The notes: generated by a model not told the origin, from the letters alone. DNA of 64,000 bases from Lachnospiraceae bacterium (GCA_009780115.1 WRAQ01000009.1:1-64000), one strand, 5' to 3'. Positions 45,425 through 54,700 are shown, numbered from the stretch's first letter. Numbers and translations are program-made.

Positions 45425-45584
45425 AATGAAACCTACGGGGTTAGCTACGCGCTGCGCACTCCCGCAACCCTAAAAACACTCGAAATCCGCCCTAACGGGC
45501 TACTTTCTCGTGTTTTGGCGGGTCATAAATTCATGCTTTTTCATACAAGCATGAAACGCATGACTTTTGACCCTGGATTTCATT
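45425..45584. repeat. Structured intergenic repeat, full copy (C)
   Basis: The closing stem AATGAAACC / GGATTTCATT (one bulge) encloses three hairpins: GGGTTAGCTACGCG.../...AACCC, AAAACAC..GCCC-TAAC-GGGC..GTGTTTT, and GGGTCA..CATGC..TTTCATG/CATGAAA..GCATG..TGACCC. Linkers match copy B. The right arm ends 3 bases from the serpin stop codon. Confidence 0.88.
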
Positions 45585-45587
45585 ATA

Positions 45588-46877
45588 CTAAACTTTCACC
45601 AGTGTGCCAATAAAAATCGGAAGATTAGTTACATCATCAATTATTGCATAAACGAAAGGCCGGTCAAAGCGGAGGGTTGCCGGCATACTTTGTGCTTCAA
45701 TCGAAACCGAGGTAACCGCGCCCGCCCGGGTCCCGCTCTCATTCACCGATATAAAAGTCTTATGCACTACTTCACCAATATACAAAGGCCCGGCCGGTGA
45801 TGAACCCATACGCCGGAAATCAGCAGTCATCTCATTAAAAGCATCCGGCATACCAAGCCCGGCTAAGGTATCATTCATTATTAATTGGTATTCATATTCA
45901 AATTTGGGTAAAAATGTTTCGATGTCGCCGAAGCCCGCCCGCGCTTTCCGTAAATTTTCAATAAAACCGGCCCCGGACATCGATTCAATATATGATTCAA
46001 TGGATACCCCTTCGTTAGGTAATAAAGCGACAAAGCTGTACCCGCCGAGATACGGTTTCACAAAACCTTTCGCCATTCCATCATCAATAAAAGTATTTTC
46101 CCGGGAGCGCATAAAGCTTGCACTCTGTGTATTTCCGTCAATATTGGTAAATTCGCCGTCTCTTACGTCCCATTCACTGTCATATTTTTTCACCCATTCA
46201 GCATCGAACATCACGGCATTTATCAGATAAAGCATTTTTTCATCATCAATTTGGTCAAGCAATTTGTCAATCATTCCGTCTGTATTCTGACTTACCCATT
46301 CATTAATATCAATAACCGTTTGGTCATCGAAAGCGGCTTTAAACAGGGCCGCATTGTAATAATCGGCATTTGTTTGTAAAAAATCGGGTTCAACAGTAAG
46401 ACGTCCTTCATCATCGCGGAACCAAATTGAGTTGGCAATTAATAACTGTGAATTTTCAGCGCTTGGAAGTCCCTTAACATAACTATAAAGGTATTCATTT
46501 AAATCATTAAGCGATATTCCACCGCCTAATAATGTTTCCATTTGCGCCAAAGTTTCGCCGTCCGCGCCATTGGCGGTCATCGCAAGAGCCAGCATGACCG
46601 AAAGCGGTGAAACAAGTGAATTTTCTTTGTCGGTTATACTCTTTTTAAATAGCTCAAATGAAAAGTCAGCCATACTATAAACAAAGGCCTCGTCCTGGGT
46701 TTTGCCGGTGACGGTATTTTTAATCACATCATCGGTAATTAAATCTGTTTCTGATGGGTTTTCAGATGTTATAACTTCTTGTTGTTCAGGGGGGGCTGAA
46801 TTATCTGCCGGTGTTGATGCGGTGCAACCGGAAGCAATAATTGTTATCATTAGTAAGGTTGAAATTAGTTTTTTCAT
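45588..46877 (-). CDS. Serpin-family protease inhibitor lipoprotein
   Basis: The 429-residue protein has a lipoprotein signal with Cys18 (IIASGCTAS), a Ser/Pro/Glu linker (to about 60), and a complete serpin fold beginning FSFELFKKS. Serpin landmarks are NSLVSPLSVMLALAM, LINAVMFDAEW, VVHKTFISVNESGTRAG (breach and hinge, about 370-386), and the C-terminal FDRPFVYAI and PIFIGTLV. The reactive loop (VNESGTRAGAVTS then VSIEAQSMPA) keeps small hinge residues, so it may be inhibitory. If hinge Glu380 is P17, the scissile bond falls near Gln-Ser. It should sit on the outer surface and block host or competitor serine proteases. Confidence 0.93.
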   Translation of the reverse strand: MKKLISTLLMITIIASGCTASTPADNSAPPEQQEVITSENPSETDLITDDVIKNTVTGKTQDEAFVYSMADFSFELFKKSITDKENSLVSPLSVMLALAMTANGADGETLAQMETLLGGGISLNDLNEYLYSYVKGLPSAENSQLLIANSIWFRDDEGRLTVEPDFLQTNADYYNAALFKAAFDDQTVIDINEWVSQNTDGMIDKLLDQIDDEKMLYLINAVMFDAEWVKKYDSEWDVRDGEFTNIDGNTQSASFMRSRENTFIDDGMAKGFVKPYLGGYSFVALLPNEGVSIESYIESMSGAGFIENLRKARAGFGDIETFLPKFEYEYQLIMNDTLAGLGMPDAFNEMTADFRRMGSSPAGPLYIGEVVHKTFISVNESGTRAGAVTSVSIEAQSMPATLRFDRPFVYAIIDDVTNLPIFIGTLVKV

Positions 46878-46936
46878 ATTTAACCCCTTTCGTTGTTTTA
46901 TAAATAGTATACGGATTGTGGGGAGGATAATTATGG

Positions 46937-47090
46937 AGATACCAGGGTCAAAAAGTCATGTATTTCATGCTTGCATGAAAAAACATGATTTTGAGACCCG
47001 CCAAAACACGAGGAAGTAGCCCTAATGGGCGGATTTCGAGTGTTTTTAGGATTGAGAGAGTACGAAGTACGGAGCAATCCGTAGGTATCT
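46937..47090. repeat. Structured intergenic repeat, inverted copy (D)
   Basis: The terminal stem is AGATACC / GGTATCT. The interior is the reverse complement of copies B and C: AGGGTC hairpin, GACCCGCCAAAACAC..GCCC/GGGC..GTGTTTT, and GATTG..AGTAC/GTAC..CAATC in place of the GGGTT..AACCC hairpin. Pairing is kept while bases change. It ends 4 bases from the stop of the GH25 gene at 47095. Confidence 0.85.
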
Positions 47091-47094
47091 GATA

Positions 47095-48381
47095 CTAATG
47101 AAGATAGCTCAAATTCAAATCTACATTACCCTCAATTCCGTCAATCCGGCCGCGTGAAGTGTACTGCCACATTTGATAATATCCGGAGTATTGCGGGATA
47201 TCACGGTATTCGGCAAGCCAAACGATGTATTCCGATAGTCTGCTCATATCGAGTTGATTATAAAGCCAACTGCGGGCAGCATAAAGTCCGGCATGATAAC
47301 CGGCATTTCTTACCGTTTCCATAAAAGCACGGCAAACTTCGGTACGCGTATTCCGGTCTAAATTGTCAGCCCGGCCCCGGCCGCCGGTACCGGTTGCTTC
47401 GGTATCAATAAAAATCGGATAATCAAGTTGAAACCCCTCAACCAGGGCAATCGCCATACTTGCTTCCTCAACAGCTTCAAGAACGTTAACCGCCTGGGTA
47501 AAAAAGTATATTCCGACCGGGATTCCGGCATTTGCTGCACCGCGGATATTGGCGGCGAAATAGGGGTCTTCAACCAAAGAGCCGCTTGTCCAGCCCCGGT
47601 ACCCGACACGGATAATCGCAAACTCAACCCCGGCTTCTTTTACTTTAACCCAATCAATCTCCCGCTGCCATTTTGAAACATCAATCCCGAATTTGGCACC
47701 GCTCCAGGAGCCAAGCGCTTCCGTACGTTCGCTTGCATCAAAATCTTCATCGGCCATCGTATGAATCGCATCCTCAATACTTGCATCAATTTGACCTTCG
47801 GTAAATATCTTCAAATCAAGCTCATTCATTGCTATATACTCGATTGTTTGTTTAATATTTATTACCGATGGTTCGGACGGAGTCCGGAAACCAAGCTGAG
47901 GGTGGAGGGTGACAACACTTTCGCCGGCACTCATCGGTGTAATATAAATAATCCCGTCTTTATTCGTATTGCGGTATTCAACACCATCAACACTTACGCT
48001 AAACTCGACCCCGGTAATATTTCGCCCGAGGACATCAACAATATGAATCCGTAAATCTTTTTCAATTGAGCTTAAAACCAGATTGGCCGTCCGGCCATAA
48101 GTCACCTGAATACTGCCCGGTTCGTATGGGTCAGGGTCAAAAAAGTCTTTGTCCCGCATAAAAGCAGAAGGGTCGGAGCCAACAAAAAAGCCAAACGAAC
48201 CATTTTCCGGCGGTAAAAATTCGGTTTGAACCGGTGCCGGGGTTTTGTCCGCCCCAAAACCATAACGGGCGCTTAACTGCTGCCAATTAAGCGCCGCGAC
48301 TGCCGCAAGAATAACGCCAATCATAAAAAATGCCGTCAAAATAGCATATTTGATTAAACGGCGACTAGAGTCCATTCGCAA
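47095..48381 (-). CDS. Membrane-anchored GH25 muramidase
   Basis: The 428-residue protein has a short cytoplasmic N-terminus, one membrane helix (about 10-32), a linker with an Ig-like or Cna-B-like region (about 90-165), and a GH25 lysozyme domain (about 230-428). The domain starts FGIDVSKWQ (catalytic-site Asp) and has [11 protein letters not shown] and the C-terminal WQYTSRGRI and [10 protein letters not shown]. It hydrolyses the N-acetylmuramic acid to N-acetylglucosamine bond outside the cell. It overlaps rmlA by 17 bases, tying wall remodelling to rhamnose synthesis in one transcript. It is a paralogue of the larger protein at 50441. Confidence 0.92.
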   Translation of the reverse strand: MRMDSSRRLIKYAILTAFFMIGVILAAVAALNWQQLSARYGFGADKTPAPVQTEFLPPENGSFGFFVGSDPSAFMRDKDFFDPDPYEPGSIQVTYGRTANLVLSSIEKDLRIHIVDVLGRNITGVEFSVSVDGVEYRNTNKDGIIYITPMSAGESVVTLHPQLGFRTPSEPSVINIKQTIEYIAMNELDLKIFTEGQIDASIEDAIHTMADEDFDASERTEALGSWSGAKFGIDVSKWQREIDWVKVKEAGVEFAIIRVGYRGWTSGSLVEDPYFAANIRGAANAGIPVGIYFFTQAVNVLEAVEEASMAIALVEGFQLDYPIFIDTEATGTGGRGRADNLDRNTRTEVCRAFMETVRNAGYHAGLYAARSWLYNQLDMSRLSEYIVWLAEYRDIPQYSGYYQMWQYTSRGRIDGIEGNVDLNLSYLH

Positions 48382-49234
48382 CCTCTGTTAAATACATACC
48401 ATACTCGGTTTTGAGTAATGGTTCAGCTAGTTCTAAAAGCTGTTCTCTATTAATAAAACCACGCTTGAAAGCAATTTCCTCAATACAAGAGATATAAAGG
48501 CCTTGTCGTTTTTGGAAAGCAGCAACGAAGTTGGCCGCTTCAAGTAAAGAATCATGATTGCCGGTATCAAGCCAGGCAAAGCCACGGCCAAGGGTTTCAA
48601 CATGAAGCTGGCCGCGATCAAGATATTCGTTATTTACACTAGTAATTTCGATTTCACCGCGGGCGGAGGGTTTGATATCCGCGGCAATTTTCACTACTTC
48701 ATTATCATAAAAATAAAGGCCGGGGACAGCATAATTGCTGCGCGGGTGTTCCGGTTTTTCTTCGATTGAAAGAGCCTTTCCGTTTTCGTCAAATTCTACT
48801 ACCCCGTACTCACGAGGGTCGCGGACATAATAACCGAAGATGGTTGCACCAGTTTCACGGGAAGCTGCTTCGCGAAGAATCCGCGAAAAACTTTGGCCAT
48901 AGAAAATATTGTCGCCAAGAATCAGGGCAACACTATCAGTCCCGATAAAATCAGCACCGATAATAAAAGCATCGGCAAGGCCGCGGGGGTGCTCCTGGAC
49001 GGCATAAGACAACTTCATGCCAAGCTGGCTTCCATCCCCTAACAATTCTTCAAAAACGGTGATATCACGGGGTGTTGAAATAATGAGGATTTCTTTGATA
49101 TCAGCAAGCATAAGGATTGATAGGGGGTAATAAATCATAGGTTTGTCAAAAACCGGCATAATTTGTTTGCTGATTGCTTTGGTGAGGGGATATAATCTAG
49201 TTCCGGCACCTCCGGCGAGAATGATACCTTTCAT
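48365..49234 (-). CDS. rfbA: Glucose-1-phosphate thymidylyltransferase
   Basis: The 289-residue protein has the nucleotide-binding start [19 protein letters not shown], followed by [55 protein letters not shown] and [15 protein letters not shown]. Size and motifs are those of RmlA, which forms dTDP-glucose. It takes its substrate from the PgcA reaction. It follows rmlB at 29 bases, and its end overlaps the GH25 gene. Confidence 0.97.
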   Translation of the reverse strand: MKGIILAGGAGTRLYPLTKAISKQIMPVFDKPMIYYPLSILMLADIKEILIISTPRDITVFEELLGDGSQLGMKLSYAVQEHPRGLADAFIIGADFIGTDSVALILGDNIFYGQSFSRILREAASRETGATIFGYYVRDPREYGVVEFDENGKALSIEEKPEHPRSNYAVPGLYFYDNEVVKIAADIKPSARGEIEITSVNNEYLDRGQLHVETLGRGFAWLDTGNHDSLLEAANFVAAFQKRQGLYISCIEEIAFKRGFINREQLLELAEPLLKTEYGMYLTEVANGL

Positions 49235-49263
49235 GGGGAATCTCCTTAATTTAATAACGCTTG

Positions 49264-50340
49264 TTATTTATACATCTTTTCATAATAACTTTGGTATTCG
49301 CCGCTCGTTACCCGGGCCATCCAGCCAGAATTTTCAAAATACCAGGCGATGGTGCGGCGGATTCCTTCGGCAAACATAGTTTCCGGTTCCCAGCCTAAAT
49401 CGGCCTTGATTTTGTCAGGGGCGATGGCATAACGGCGGTCGTGCCCTTTGCGGTCTTCTACATAAGTTATTAAATCATGATTTATATGCTTTTTCCGGAT
49501 ATCGCTATCGGGCAGCATCTCTATTAGGGTATCCAAAATAATCTTTACAATTTCAATATTTTGTTTTTCGTTATGGCCGCCGATATTGTAAGTCTCGAAT
49601 AGAGCGGCTTTTTCCGTAACAAGGTCAATTGCTTTTGCATGGTCTTCGACATATAACCAATCCCGGACGTTTTTCCCATCGCCATAGACAGGAAGTTTTT
49701 TACCCTGTAAGGCATTGTTGATAATCAACGGGATTAGTTTTTCAGGAAATTGGTACGGGCCGTAATTGTTGGAGCAATTGGTTATATTCGCCGGAAATTT
49801 ATAGGTTTCCATATATGACCTAACCAGCATGTCAGAACCGGCTTTACTCGCAGAATAAGGGCTGCGGGGGTCATATGGGGTCGTCTCATAAAAGTAGGTG
49901 TCCTCCCCGGTGAGGGAACCATATACTTCATCGGTTGAAACGTGGATAAATTTCTTTCCGGCCGGATAAGTCCCGTCTTCTTTTTCCCAGGCTTTTCTGG
50001 CACAATTAATCATGACTAAGGTACCAAGGACATTGGTACGGACGAAAACTTCGGGTGAGGCGATACTGCGGTCGACATGGCTTTCCGCCGCAAAGTGGAC
50101 AACTATATCGATGTCATTTTCGGCAAAAATTGCCGTGATCTTTTCTTTATCACAAATATCAGCTTTAACAAATGAATAACCCGGATGTTCGGCAACCGCT
50201 TCCAGATTTTCCGGATTTCCGGCATATGTCAGGGCATCAACGTTGATGATTTTAATCGCATCGCGGTATTTTTCCAGCATAAAATGGATATAATTTGAGC
50301 CGATAAAACCGGCACCCCCTGTAACTAAGTATGTTTTCAT
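49264..50340 (-). CDS. rfbB: dTDP-glucose 4,6-dehydratase
   Basis: The 358-residue short-chain dehydrogenase has the NAD-binding [34 protein letters not shown] (catalytic Thr, Asp, Glu), and YSASKAGSD (Tyr, Lys), with [17 protein letters not shown]. It converts dTDP-glucose to the 4-keto-6-deoxy sugar. The stop codon lies in a short AATAAC..GTTATT palindrome. An rmlD gene, needed for the last step to dTDP-rhamnose, is not found in the window. Confidence 0.97.
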   Translation of the reverse strand: MKTYLVTGGAGFIGSNYIHFMLEKYRDAIKIINVDALTYAGNPENLEAVAEHPGYSFVKADICDKEKITAIFAENDIDIVVHFAAESHVDRSIASPEVFVRTNVLGTLVMINCARKAWEKEDGTYPAGKKFIHVSTDEVYGSLTGEDTYFYETTPYDPRSPYSASKAGSDMLVRSYMETYKFPANITNCSNNYGPYQFPEKLIPLIINNALQGKKLPVYGDGKNVRDWLYVEDHAKAIDLVTEKAALFETYNIGGHNEKQNIEIVKIILDTLIEMLPDSDIRKKHINHDLITYVEDRKGHDRRYAIAPDKIKADLGWEPETMFAEGIRRTIAWYFENSGWMARVTSGEYQSYYEKMYK

Positions 50341-50360
50341 GTGTTACTCCTTTCCTTAAA

Positions 50361-50450
50361 GGGATACTTACGGACTGCTCCGCCTAGCAGAGTGAAAATT
50401 CATTCTGCATAATTTGCACACGGACATAGAATACGGTGCACTAGTATCCC
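50361..50450. repeat. Structured intergenic element with terminal stem (E)
   Basis: A perfect 7-bp terminal repeat GGGATAC / GTATCCC starts with TTACGG next to the left arm, as in copy A, and has internal hairpins CTGCT/AGCAG and TGCAC/GTGCA. The right arm lies inside the reading frame of the upstream GH25 gene and encodes its last two residues, Gly-Tyr. Confidence 0.7.
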
Positions 50451-52900
50451 AAATAACTCAAATTCAAATCTACATTTCCGCTAATCCCGTTCACCCTGCC
50501 CCGGTCAGTATACTGCCACAGGTCATATCTGGTGAAATTGTAGTTAGTTTGCGCGGTATAATGGGCAAGCCATATCTTGTAACGGGTAAGTTCCCGTGTA
50601 TTTATATGATTTTCAAACCAGTATTTATTGGAATAAACACCGGCAGTATAGCCGGAATTTTCAATTGTTTTGGCAAAAGCATGGGCTACTGCCGTGCGGG
50701 TTGCCCGGTTTATCCTATCCCCGCGCCCGCCGGAAGCCTCAATATCGATAAAGACCGGGTACGTAATGCGGAAATCTTTAATCAAGCTTAAGGTCATTGA
50801 TGCTTCTTCGATTGCTTCTACTTCATTGATAGCCTGGCTATAGAAATATACACCTACTTTTAAACCGGCCGCTATCGCCCCTCTGGCATTTGCCTTGAAG
50901 GTCGGGTCTTCAATCATTGCACCTGTTGATGAACCGCGATAACCGCAACGGATAATGACATAAGAAACACCGGCATCTCTGACCGCATTCCAGTTAATTG
51001 CACCATTCCACTTTGACACATCAATCCCAAATTGCCCGGACCCTTGGCTTAGGGCCCCATCACTGGCAAAGAAGTATTTTGCCCCGAGGATTATCTGTTC
51101 ACCGGTGACTTTTACCCCGTTTCGGTCAAAAAAGTAGGTTTGCCCGCCAATCTGCTGCCAGCCGGTATAGCGGTATGTAGGATTATTAATTGTCCGGCGG
51201 AGGAAAAACCGCGTTGCGGTAAAATAGTCGGCAAAAACGGCTTCAGCATAATCACCATTACTTCTTCTGATAAAAACTCTGTTTCCCGAATTGTCAACCA
51301 GCCTGCTTGTTGTATCATTTCGGGCGTTATTCGGCGTTGGTGACGGCGAAAATGACGGCGTTGGCGAAACAGAAGGGCTAGGGCTTACACTGGGGCTTGG
51401 TGATGGTGAAATTGTCGGCGACGGCGATACCGATGGTGACGGCGACACTGACGGCGAAGGTGACGGTAAAGCCGAAGGGGCCGGGCTTGGTGAGGGCATC
51501 GCTGACGGGGTTGGCGTAGCTTCAGGCGTAGGCATTGCCGACGGGGTTGGGGAGGGTTCAGGCGTAGGCACCGCCGACGGGGTTGGGGAAGGTTCGTCTG
51601 TCGGTTCCGGCGAGGGGGCAAGTTCATCTGCCCTTGCAACTATCGCTGTATTACTGAAAAAATTCACCAGCGTATCAATAAAACTTAACCGTGAAGAATT
51701 GCTTGGGTCAGGAATCCTGCTTTGAGGAATTTCATCATACTCAAAAGTAGTATTGTCGCTAATCAATGTCCGCGTTGATTCAACCCAGGCAACCGTATCG
51801 GCATTTGCTGATTCAAATCCACTTCCTTCCCGTGTATCTTCAGCGGCGACATCTACCTGCGATTCCTTTTTTATTTCATTTGCGACATCAATTTTTTGAA
51901 ATTCAAGTGTATCTTTTACCGTAACTGAAAAAGACCTTGTATCGAAAATAAAATCCTTAAGTTCATCATCCTGAATCATAGAGACTTCATATTTTCCGGG
52001 AATAATATCTTTTAAATGGATAACCCCGTTTTTTTCATTATTTTTATGAATCGTTGTCCGATTATTAGGGTCAACCACATTGACAGAAAAAGCGGCATTA
52101 GGAACTAATCTTTCCGTTTTTTCACTGACAAATTTTATTTTAAGGTCCCGGTAAACCGAGGTCAAATCCATATATACCCGAATAATATCATCTTCATCTA
52201 TTTCTTCATCGTCCTCAAAGTTGTCCGATATTAGCTGTTTTGCCAGCCGGGCATCGCGCATTGCAAGCAGGCCTTCGCCGCCGATAATAGATATATGTTC
52301 AGTTTGGCGGCCCATATTGGCAAAAGTTTCTAATTGCCGTTCTTTTCCTTGGGCATTAAAATAGAATGAGGCGGCAAAAATGGCTACTACCACAACAATA
52401 ACGCCTGTTATTCCAATTGCATAATCAACAGTGCTAAGATTTTTTAGATAAAATAGAATCCGGGCGAAAATGCCGTATCCATCTTCATAGTAAGAGTCAT
52501 CCTCATTTTCATGGTAAGCGCTTTCATCACCATAATAAGCGCTTTCATCTTCATCATCGTAATAAGCGTTTTCATCTTCATCATCTTCGTAGTAATCGCT
52601 ATCGTCTTCATAATAAAGATTGTCATCTTCGTAGTATTCCCCTTCGCTTTTGTCATCTTCATAATAATCGCTGTCGTCTTCGTTATCTTCGCAATATTCC
52701 CCCGCATCATATTCATCATGAGTAATTTCTGCCCCGAAATCATCTTCATCAATATATTCAATTTCTGTATTATAGAAATGGTCGTCATCTTCTATTTCTT
52801 CAATGTCAATATCAATATCGTATTCATCATCGATATCTTCAAGATTGTCGCCATCATTTTCTATTACTTCATTATAATGATATTTTTTTCTCATATACAC
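50441..52900 (-). CDS. Large GH25 muramidase with acidic cytoplasmic N-terminus and Pro/Ser linker
   Basis: The product is 819 residues from a GTG at 52900; an ATG two codons later (52894) is equally likely. Residues 1-145 are an extremely acidic, tyrosine-rich region (repeats of [13 protein letters not shown]). A membrane helix follows at about 159-180, then an Ig-like region (about 235-325), then a linker of about 110 residues made of PSPSP/PTPS repeats (about 425-535). One or two choline-binding-type repeats come next ([16 protein letters not shown], about 577-615), and the GH25 domain spans 623-819 ([26 protein letters not shown]). It is an anchored wall hydrolase. The acidic part would lie in the cytoplasm, which is unusual. 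The promoter lies at 53016-53044. Confidence 0.9.
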   Translation of the reverse strand: MYMRKKYHYNEVIENDGDNLEDIDDEYDIDIDIEEIEDDDHFYNTEIEYIDEDDFGAEITHDEYDAGEYCEDNEDDSDYYEDDKSEGEYYEDDNLYYEDDSDYYEDDEDENAYYDDEDESAYYGDESAYHENEDDSYYEDGYGIFARILFYLKNLSTVDYAIGITGVIVVVVAIFAASFYFNAQGKERQLETFANMGRQTEHISIIGGEGLLAMRDARLAKQLISDNFEDDEEIDEDDIIRVYMDLTSVYRDLKIKFVSEKTERLVPNAAFSVNVVDPNNRTTIHKNNEKNGVIHLKDIIPGKYEVSMIQDDELKDFIFDTRSFSVTVKDTLEFQKIDVANEIKKESQVDVAAEDTREGSGFESANADTVAWVESTRTLISDNTTFEYDEIPQSRIPDPSNSSRLSFIDTLVNFFSNTAIVARADELAPSPEPTDEPSPTPSAVPTPEPSPTPSAMPTPEATPTPSAMPSPSPAPSALPSPSPSVSPSPSVSPSPTISPSPSPSVSPSPSVSPTPSFSPSPTPNNARNDTTSRLVDNSGNRVFIRRSNGDYAEAVFADYFTATRFFLRRTINNPTYRYTGWQQIGGQTYFFDRNGVKVTGEQIILGAKYFFASDGALSQGSGQFGIDVSKWNGAINWNAVRDAGVSYVIIRCGYRGSSTGAMIEDPTFKANARGAIAAGLKVGVYFYSQAINEVEAIEEASMTLSLIKDFRITYPVFIDIEASGGRGDRINRATRTAVAHAFAKTIENSGYTAGVYSNKYWFENHINTRELTRYKIWLAHYTAQTNYNFTRYDLWQYTDRGRVNGISGNVDLNLSYLGY

Positions 52901-53235
52901 CCATATCCGTCTTCAGCGGACTTCAAATCAAAACCGAACTATGTTCAGGCGTTAAAGTATTTTCATTCACACTTAGCCACTGCCTTGCTTTATTGAGGAT
53001 TTCATATCGTAAATGAGTGTAGCATAATTTTGTTGCAAATGCAAATTTTACGGTAATTAAGCGCGCAAATCGACAAATATAGACACGATTTGACAAGGAA
53101 AAAGCGTAAGTTGTATTTTTACGCGACAACTTAAACATCATTTTGTTGACTTTTTTGCCATATACTGCCACAATGTAATTGAAACAATAACAACCGTTCT
53201 TTTTCCTTTAAGTCCTTAAGAAAGGGGTTAATTTT
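52901..53235. other. Divergent promoter region between GH25 and zinc-ribbon genes
   Basis: The 335-base gap holds the minus-strand GH25 promoter (53016-53044), a hairpin pair GCGTAA..TTACGC / AAGTTGT..ACAACTT (about 53105-53135), and a possible plus-strand promoter TTGACT (53146-53151) with CACAAT 17 bases later. No gene is seen. Confidence 0.55.
53016..53044 (-). promoter_or_regulatory. Extended -10 promoter of the large GH25 gene
   Basis: On the minus strand TTGCAT (53044-53039), 17 bases, TACACT (53021-53016) with TG one base upstream of the -10 box. The leader is about 110 bases. Confidence 0.72.
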
Positions 53236-53508
53236 ATGATGTATATGCATTACTGCCCACACTGTAAACGGATGTATATGTTAAATGGACATCATCTTTC
53301 GTGTCCTAGATGTTCACTATCCATTTCCGAGTTGAAAATTTCATTTATTGATTATGTGAAATTAGACATCGAAGAGCGTATCCAGTTTAAAATAAGCTGC
53401 GATAGTGAATATCATCTTAATACACTTCGTACTACATATCGAATGCATAAATACAGCAAATGGTATCGGGAAATGAGCAAAGAGCAGGAACTCATTCCTC
53501 TAGGATGA
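53236..53508 (+). CDS. Small zinc-ribbon protein of unknown function
   Basis: The 90-residue protein starts after GAAAGGGG. Residues 7-28 form a CPHCKRMY...CPRC zinc ribbon (two Cys-x2-Cys pairs 15 residues apart). The rest is a charged helical region with many Lys, Arg and Tyr residues. Such small proteins often bind nucleic acid or serve as adaptors. No family was recognised. Its last 17 bases overlap the convergent SGNH-like gene. Confidence 0.65.
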   Translation: MMYMHYCPHCKRMYMLNGHHLSCPRCSLSISELKISFIDYVKLDIEERIQFKISCDSEYHLNTLRTTYRMHKYSKWYREMSKEQELIPLG

Positions 53509-54433
53509 CTCTTGCTACACGTTCAGCGAGCATAAGGCGGCCGGCATCATTGTAATGCATGTGGTCAATCATATAATCATGATAGTTTTCTTCATGAATG
53601 GTGCCAAAAAAATTATCAATGAAAGTAAAACCGGTAGAAATAGCTACATCATAACCCATAATGAGGTAATGGGTGACTGTGCCATTACCCAAATCGGTCA
53701 TGATGCCGTTATGAAGTTCGCCATTTTCATCCAAATATTGAGCATATGAATGGGACATGAAGATAATCCGGATATGCGGGAAAAACTTCTTGATATGTTC
53801 CATCGAGACTCTAAGGGCACCGGTAAAAGCGTTCAAATCGTGATCATTATTAGGATTGTGGGCGGGTGAAAGTTCATTATAATCGGTTGTGTCATACATG
53901 ATAACCAGAACATCAATTTTTTGCATATCAATACTTGCCAAAGTATCCACTGCATCCGCAAAGCGCCGGTCTGATATCTTTGATGCCGCGTTCTGTAGAT
54001 GGGAAAAATTTTTGTTTACTAATGCCATCGTTACATAATAAAGGCTAAATGAATCTTCTAAATCAACCGCGTTGGGGTTACAAACAATTTTTGAGTTGGG
54101 AAAAGCGCCGTTGTAGGTGATCCCGCCGGTTTCCCTGGCTATTAAAGCAGCAAGCCCATTTTCGCCAAGTTCATCTGTAAATGGGTTATTCCCAAGGCAC
54201 AGGATCTGGAGTTCGCCGTCATCTTCCCGCCCCTGGGTTAAAGCAGGGTTCATAAACATAATAAGGTCAAGTGCTTCCACATCAAATTCCGTAGTGAAAA
54301 AATCAGGGTCAAAATTTGAGTCAACACCTCTGTTCCACCGAAGCAGGATAAATATGCCAAGGGCAAAAATCGCCGCAATGACAGCAAGGATAAGCAGGTG
54401 ATAATTTATTTTTACTTTTTCTTTCATAATCAT
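53492..54433 (-). CDS. Membrane-anchored SGNH-hydrolase-like protein lacking the nucleophile
   Basis: The 313-residue protein has an N-terminal membrane helix (about 12-33) and an SGNH-like domain. Block I reads LCLGNNPFTDE where an active enzyme has GDS, so the catalytic Ser is replaced by Asn. A block III-like VIMYDTTDYNEL is present, and block V DHMHYNDAGR keeps the Asp-x2-His. Intact members are acyl esterases acting on glycans or lipids. This one may be a non-catalytic binder or may use a changed mechanism. It ends convergently into the zinc-ribbon gene. Confidence 0.7.
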   Translation of the reverse strand: MIMKEKVKINYHLLILAVIAAIFALGIFILLRWNRGVDSNFDPDFFTTEFDVEALDLIMFMNPALTQGREDDGELQILCLGNNPFTDELGENGLAALIARETGGITYNGAFPNSKIVCNPNAVDLEDSFSLYYVTMALVNKNFSHLQNAASKISDRRFADAVDTLASIDMQKIDVLVIMYDTTDYNELSPAHNPNNDHDLNAFTGALRVSMEHIKKFFPHIRIIFMSHSYAQYLDENGELHNGIMTDLGNGTVTHYLIMGYDVAISTGFTFIDNFFGTIHEENYHDYMIDHMHYNDAGRLMLAERVARVILEE

Positions 54434-54470
54434 TAGTTTACTATTTTCCTGAAAAAAAATCCATACTTAT

Positions 54471-54499
54471 TTGCCGTTTGGGAAACGGTATGCTATAAT
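54471..54499 (+). promoter_or_regulatory. Extended -10 promoter of the candidate structured RNA
   Basis: TTGCCG (54471-54476), 17 bases, TATAAT (54494-54499), with TGC just before the -10 box. The predicted start is near 54506, at the base of the long hairpin. Confidence 0.82.
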
Positions 54500-54504
54500 G
54501 ACGT

Positions 54505-54700
54505 TACTATTCACGGCCACCTTGTTTAGTCGTGAGTACATTCTGACTTTGCAAGAAAACCGTTGGAAAACGTCGTTACTAGGTTTCGCATTTAAGAAAC
54601 CGTATGTAACGCGACGTTTTACTTCGAGCGAAAGCGCGTTTTTTGGCAAAGTGCAGAAATGTCACACGCGGAAATAACTGACCGTGAAGCAGACATTTGT
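54505..54700 (+). ncRNA. Candidate 6S-like RNA (long bubble-containing hairpin)
   Basis: About 190 bases fold end to end. The closing stem is TTCACGG (54510-54516) with CCGTGAA (54682-54688). The stem continues as CGTG/CACG, ACATT-CTG/CAG-AATGT and a perfect ACTTTGC/GCAAAGT. A central bubble follows, with a small hairpin CTTCG..CGAAAG on its 3' side, and then an apical stem AACGTC.GTTAC / GTAACGCGACGTT topped by GGTTTC/GAAACC. Length, a single rod with a central bubble, and a 3'-side mini-hairpin are the features of 6S RNA, which mimics open promoters to bind RNA polymerase. No open reading frame of quality overlaps it. A 5' regulator of the transporter genes at 54761 is the main alternative. 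No covariance search was possible. Confidence 0.5.

Noticed and set aside
13338..47090. Repeats A-D as ordinary rho-independent terminators
   Set aside because: No U-tract follows on either strand, the elements reach 160 bases with several hairpins, and one copy is inverted relative to the others.
45425..47090. Repeats as integron attC sites or CRISPR repeats
   Set aside because: They sit between functionally linked operon genes, lack the conserved core-site spacing of attC, and are neither tandem nor interspersed with unique spacers.
51291..51725. Gly/Asp-rich frame on the plus strand opposite the large GH25 gene
   Set aside because: It is the mirror of the PSPSP linker coding sequence and has no ribosome binding site.
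52511..52996. Hydrophobic Ile/Phe/Val-rich plus-strand frame of 161 codons
   Set aside because: It is the complement of the acidic Asp/Glu/Tyr-rich N-terminal coding repeats and has no start signals.
54471..54677. A 68-residue ORF over the candidate structured RNA
   Set aside because: The frame begins at the -35 box of a strong promoter, has no ribosome binding site, and runs through perfectly paired stems. Structure explains the sequence better.
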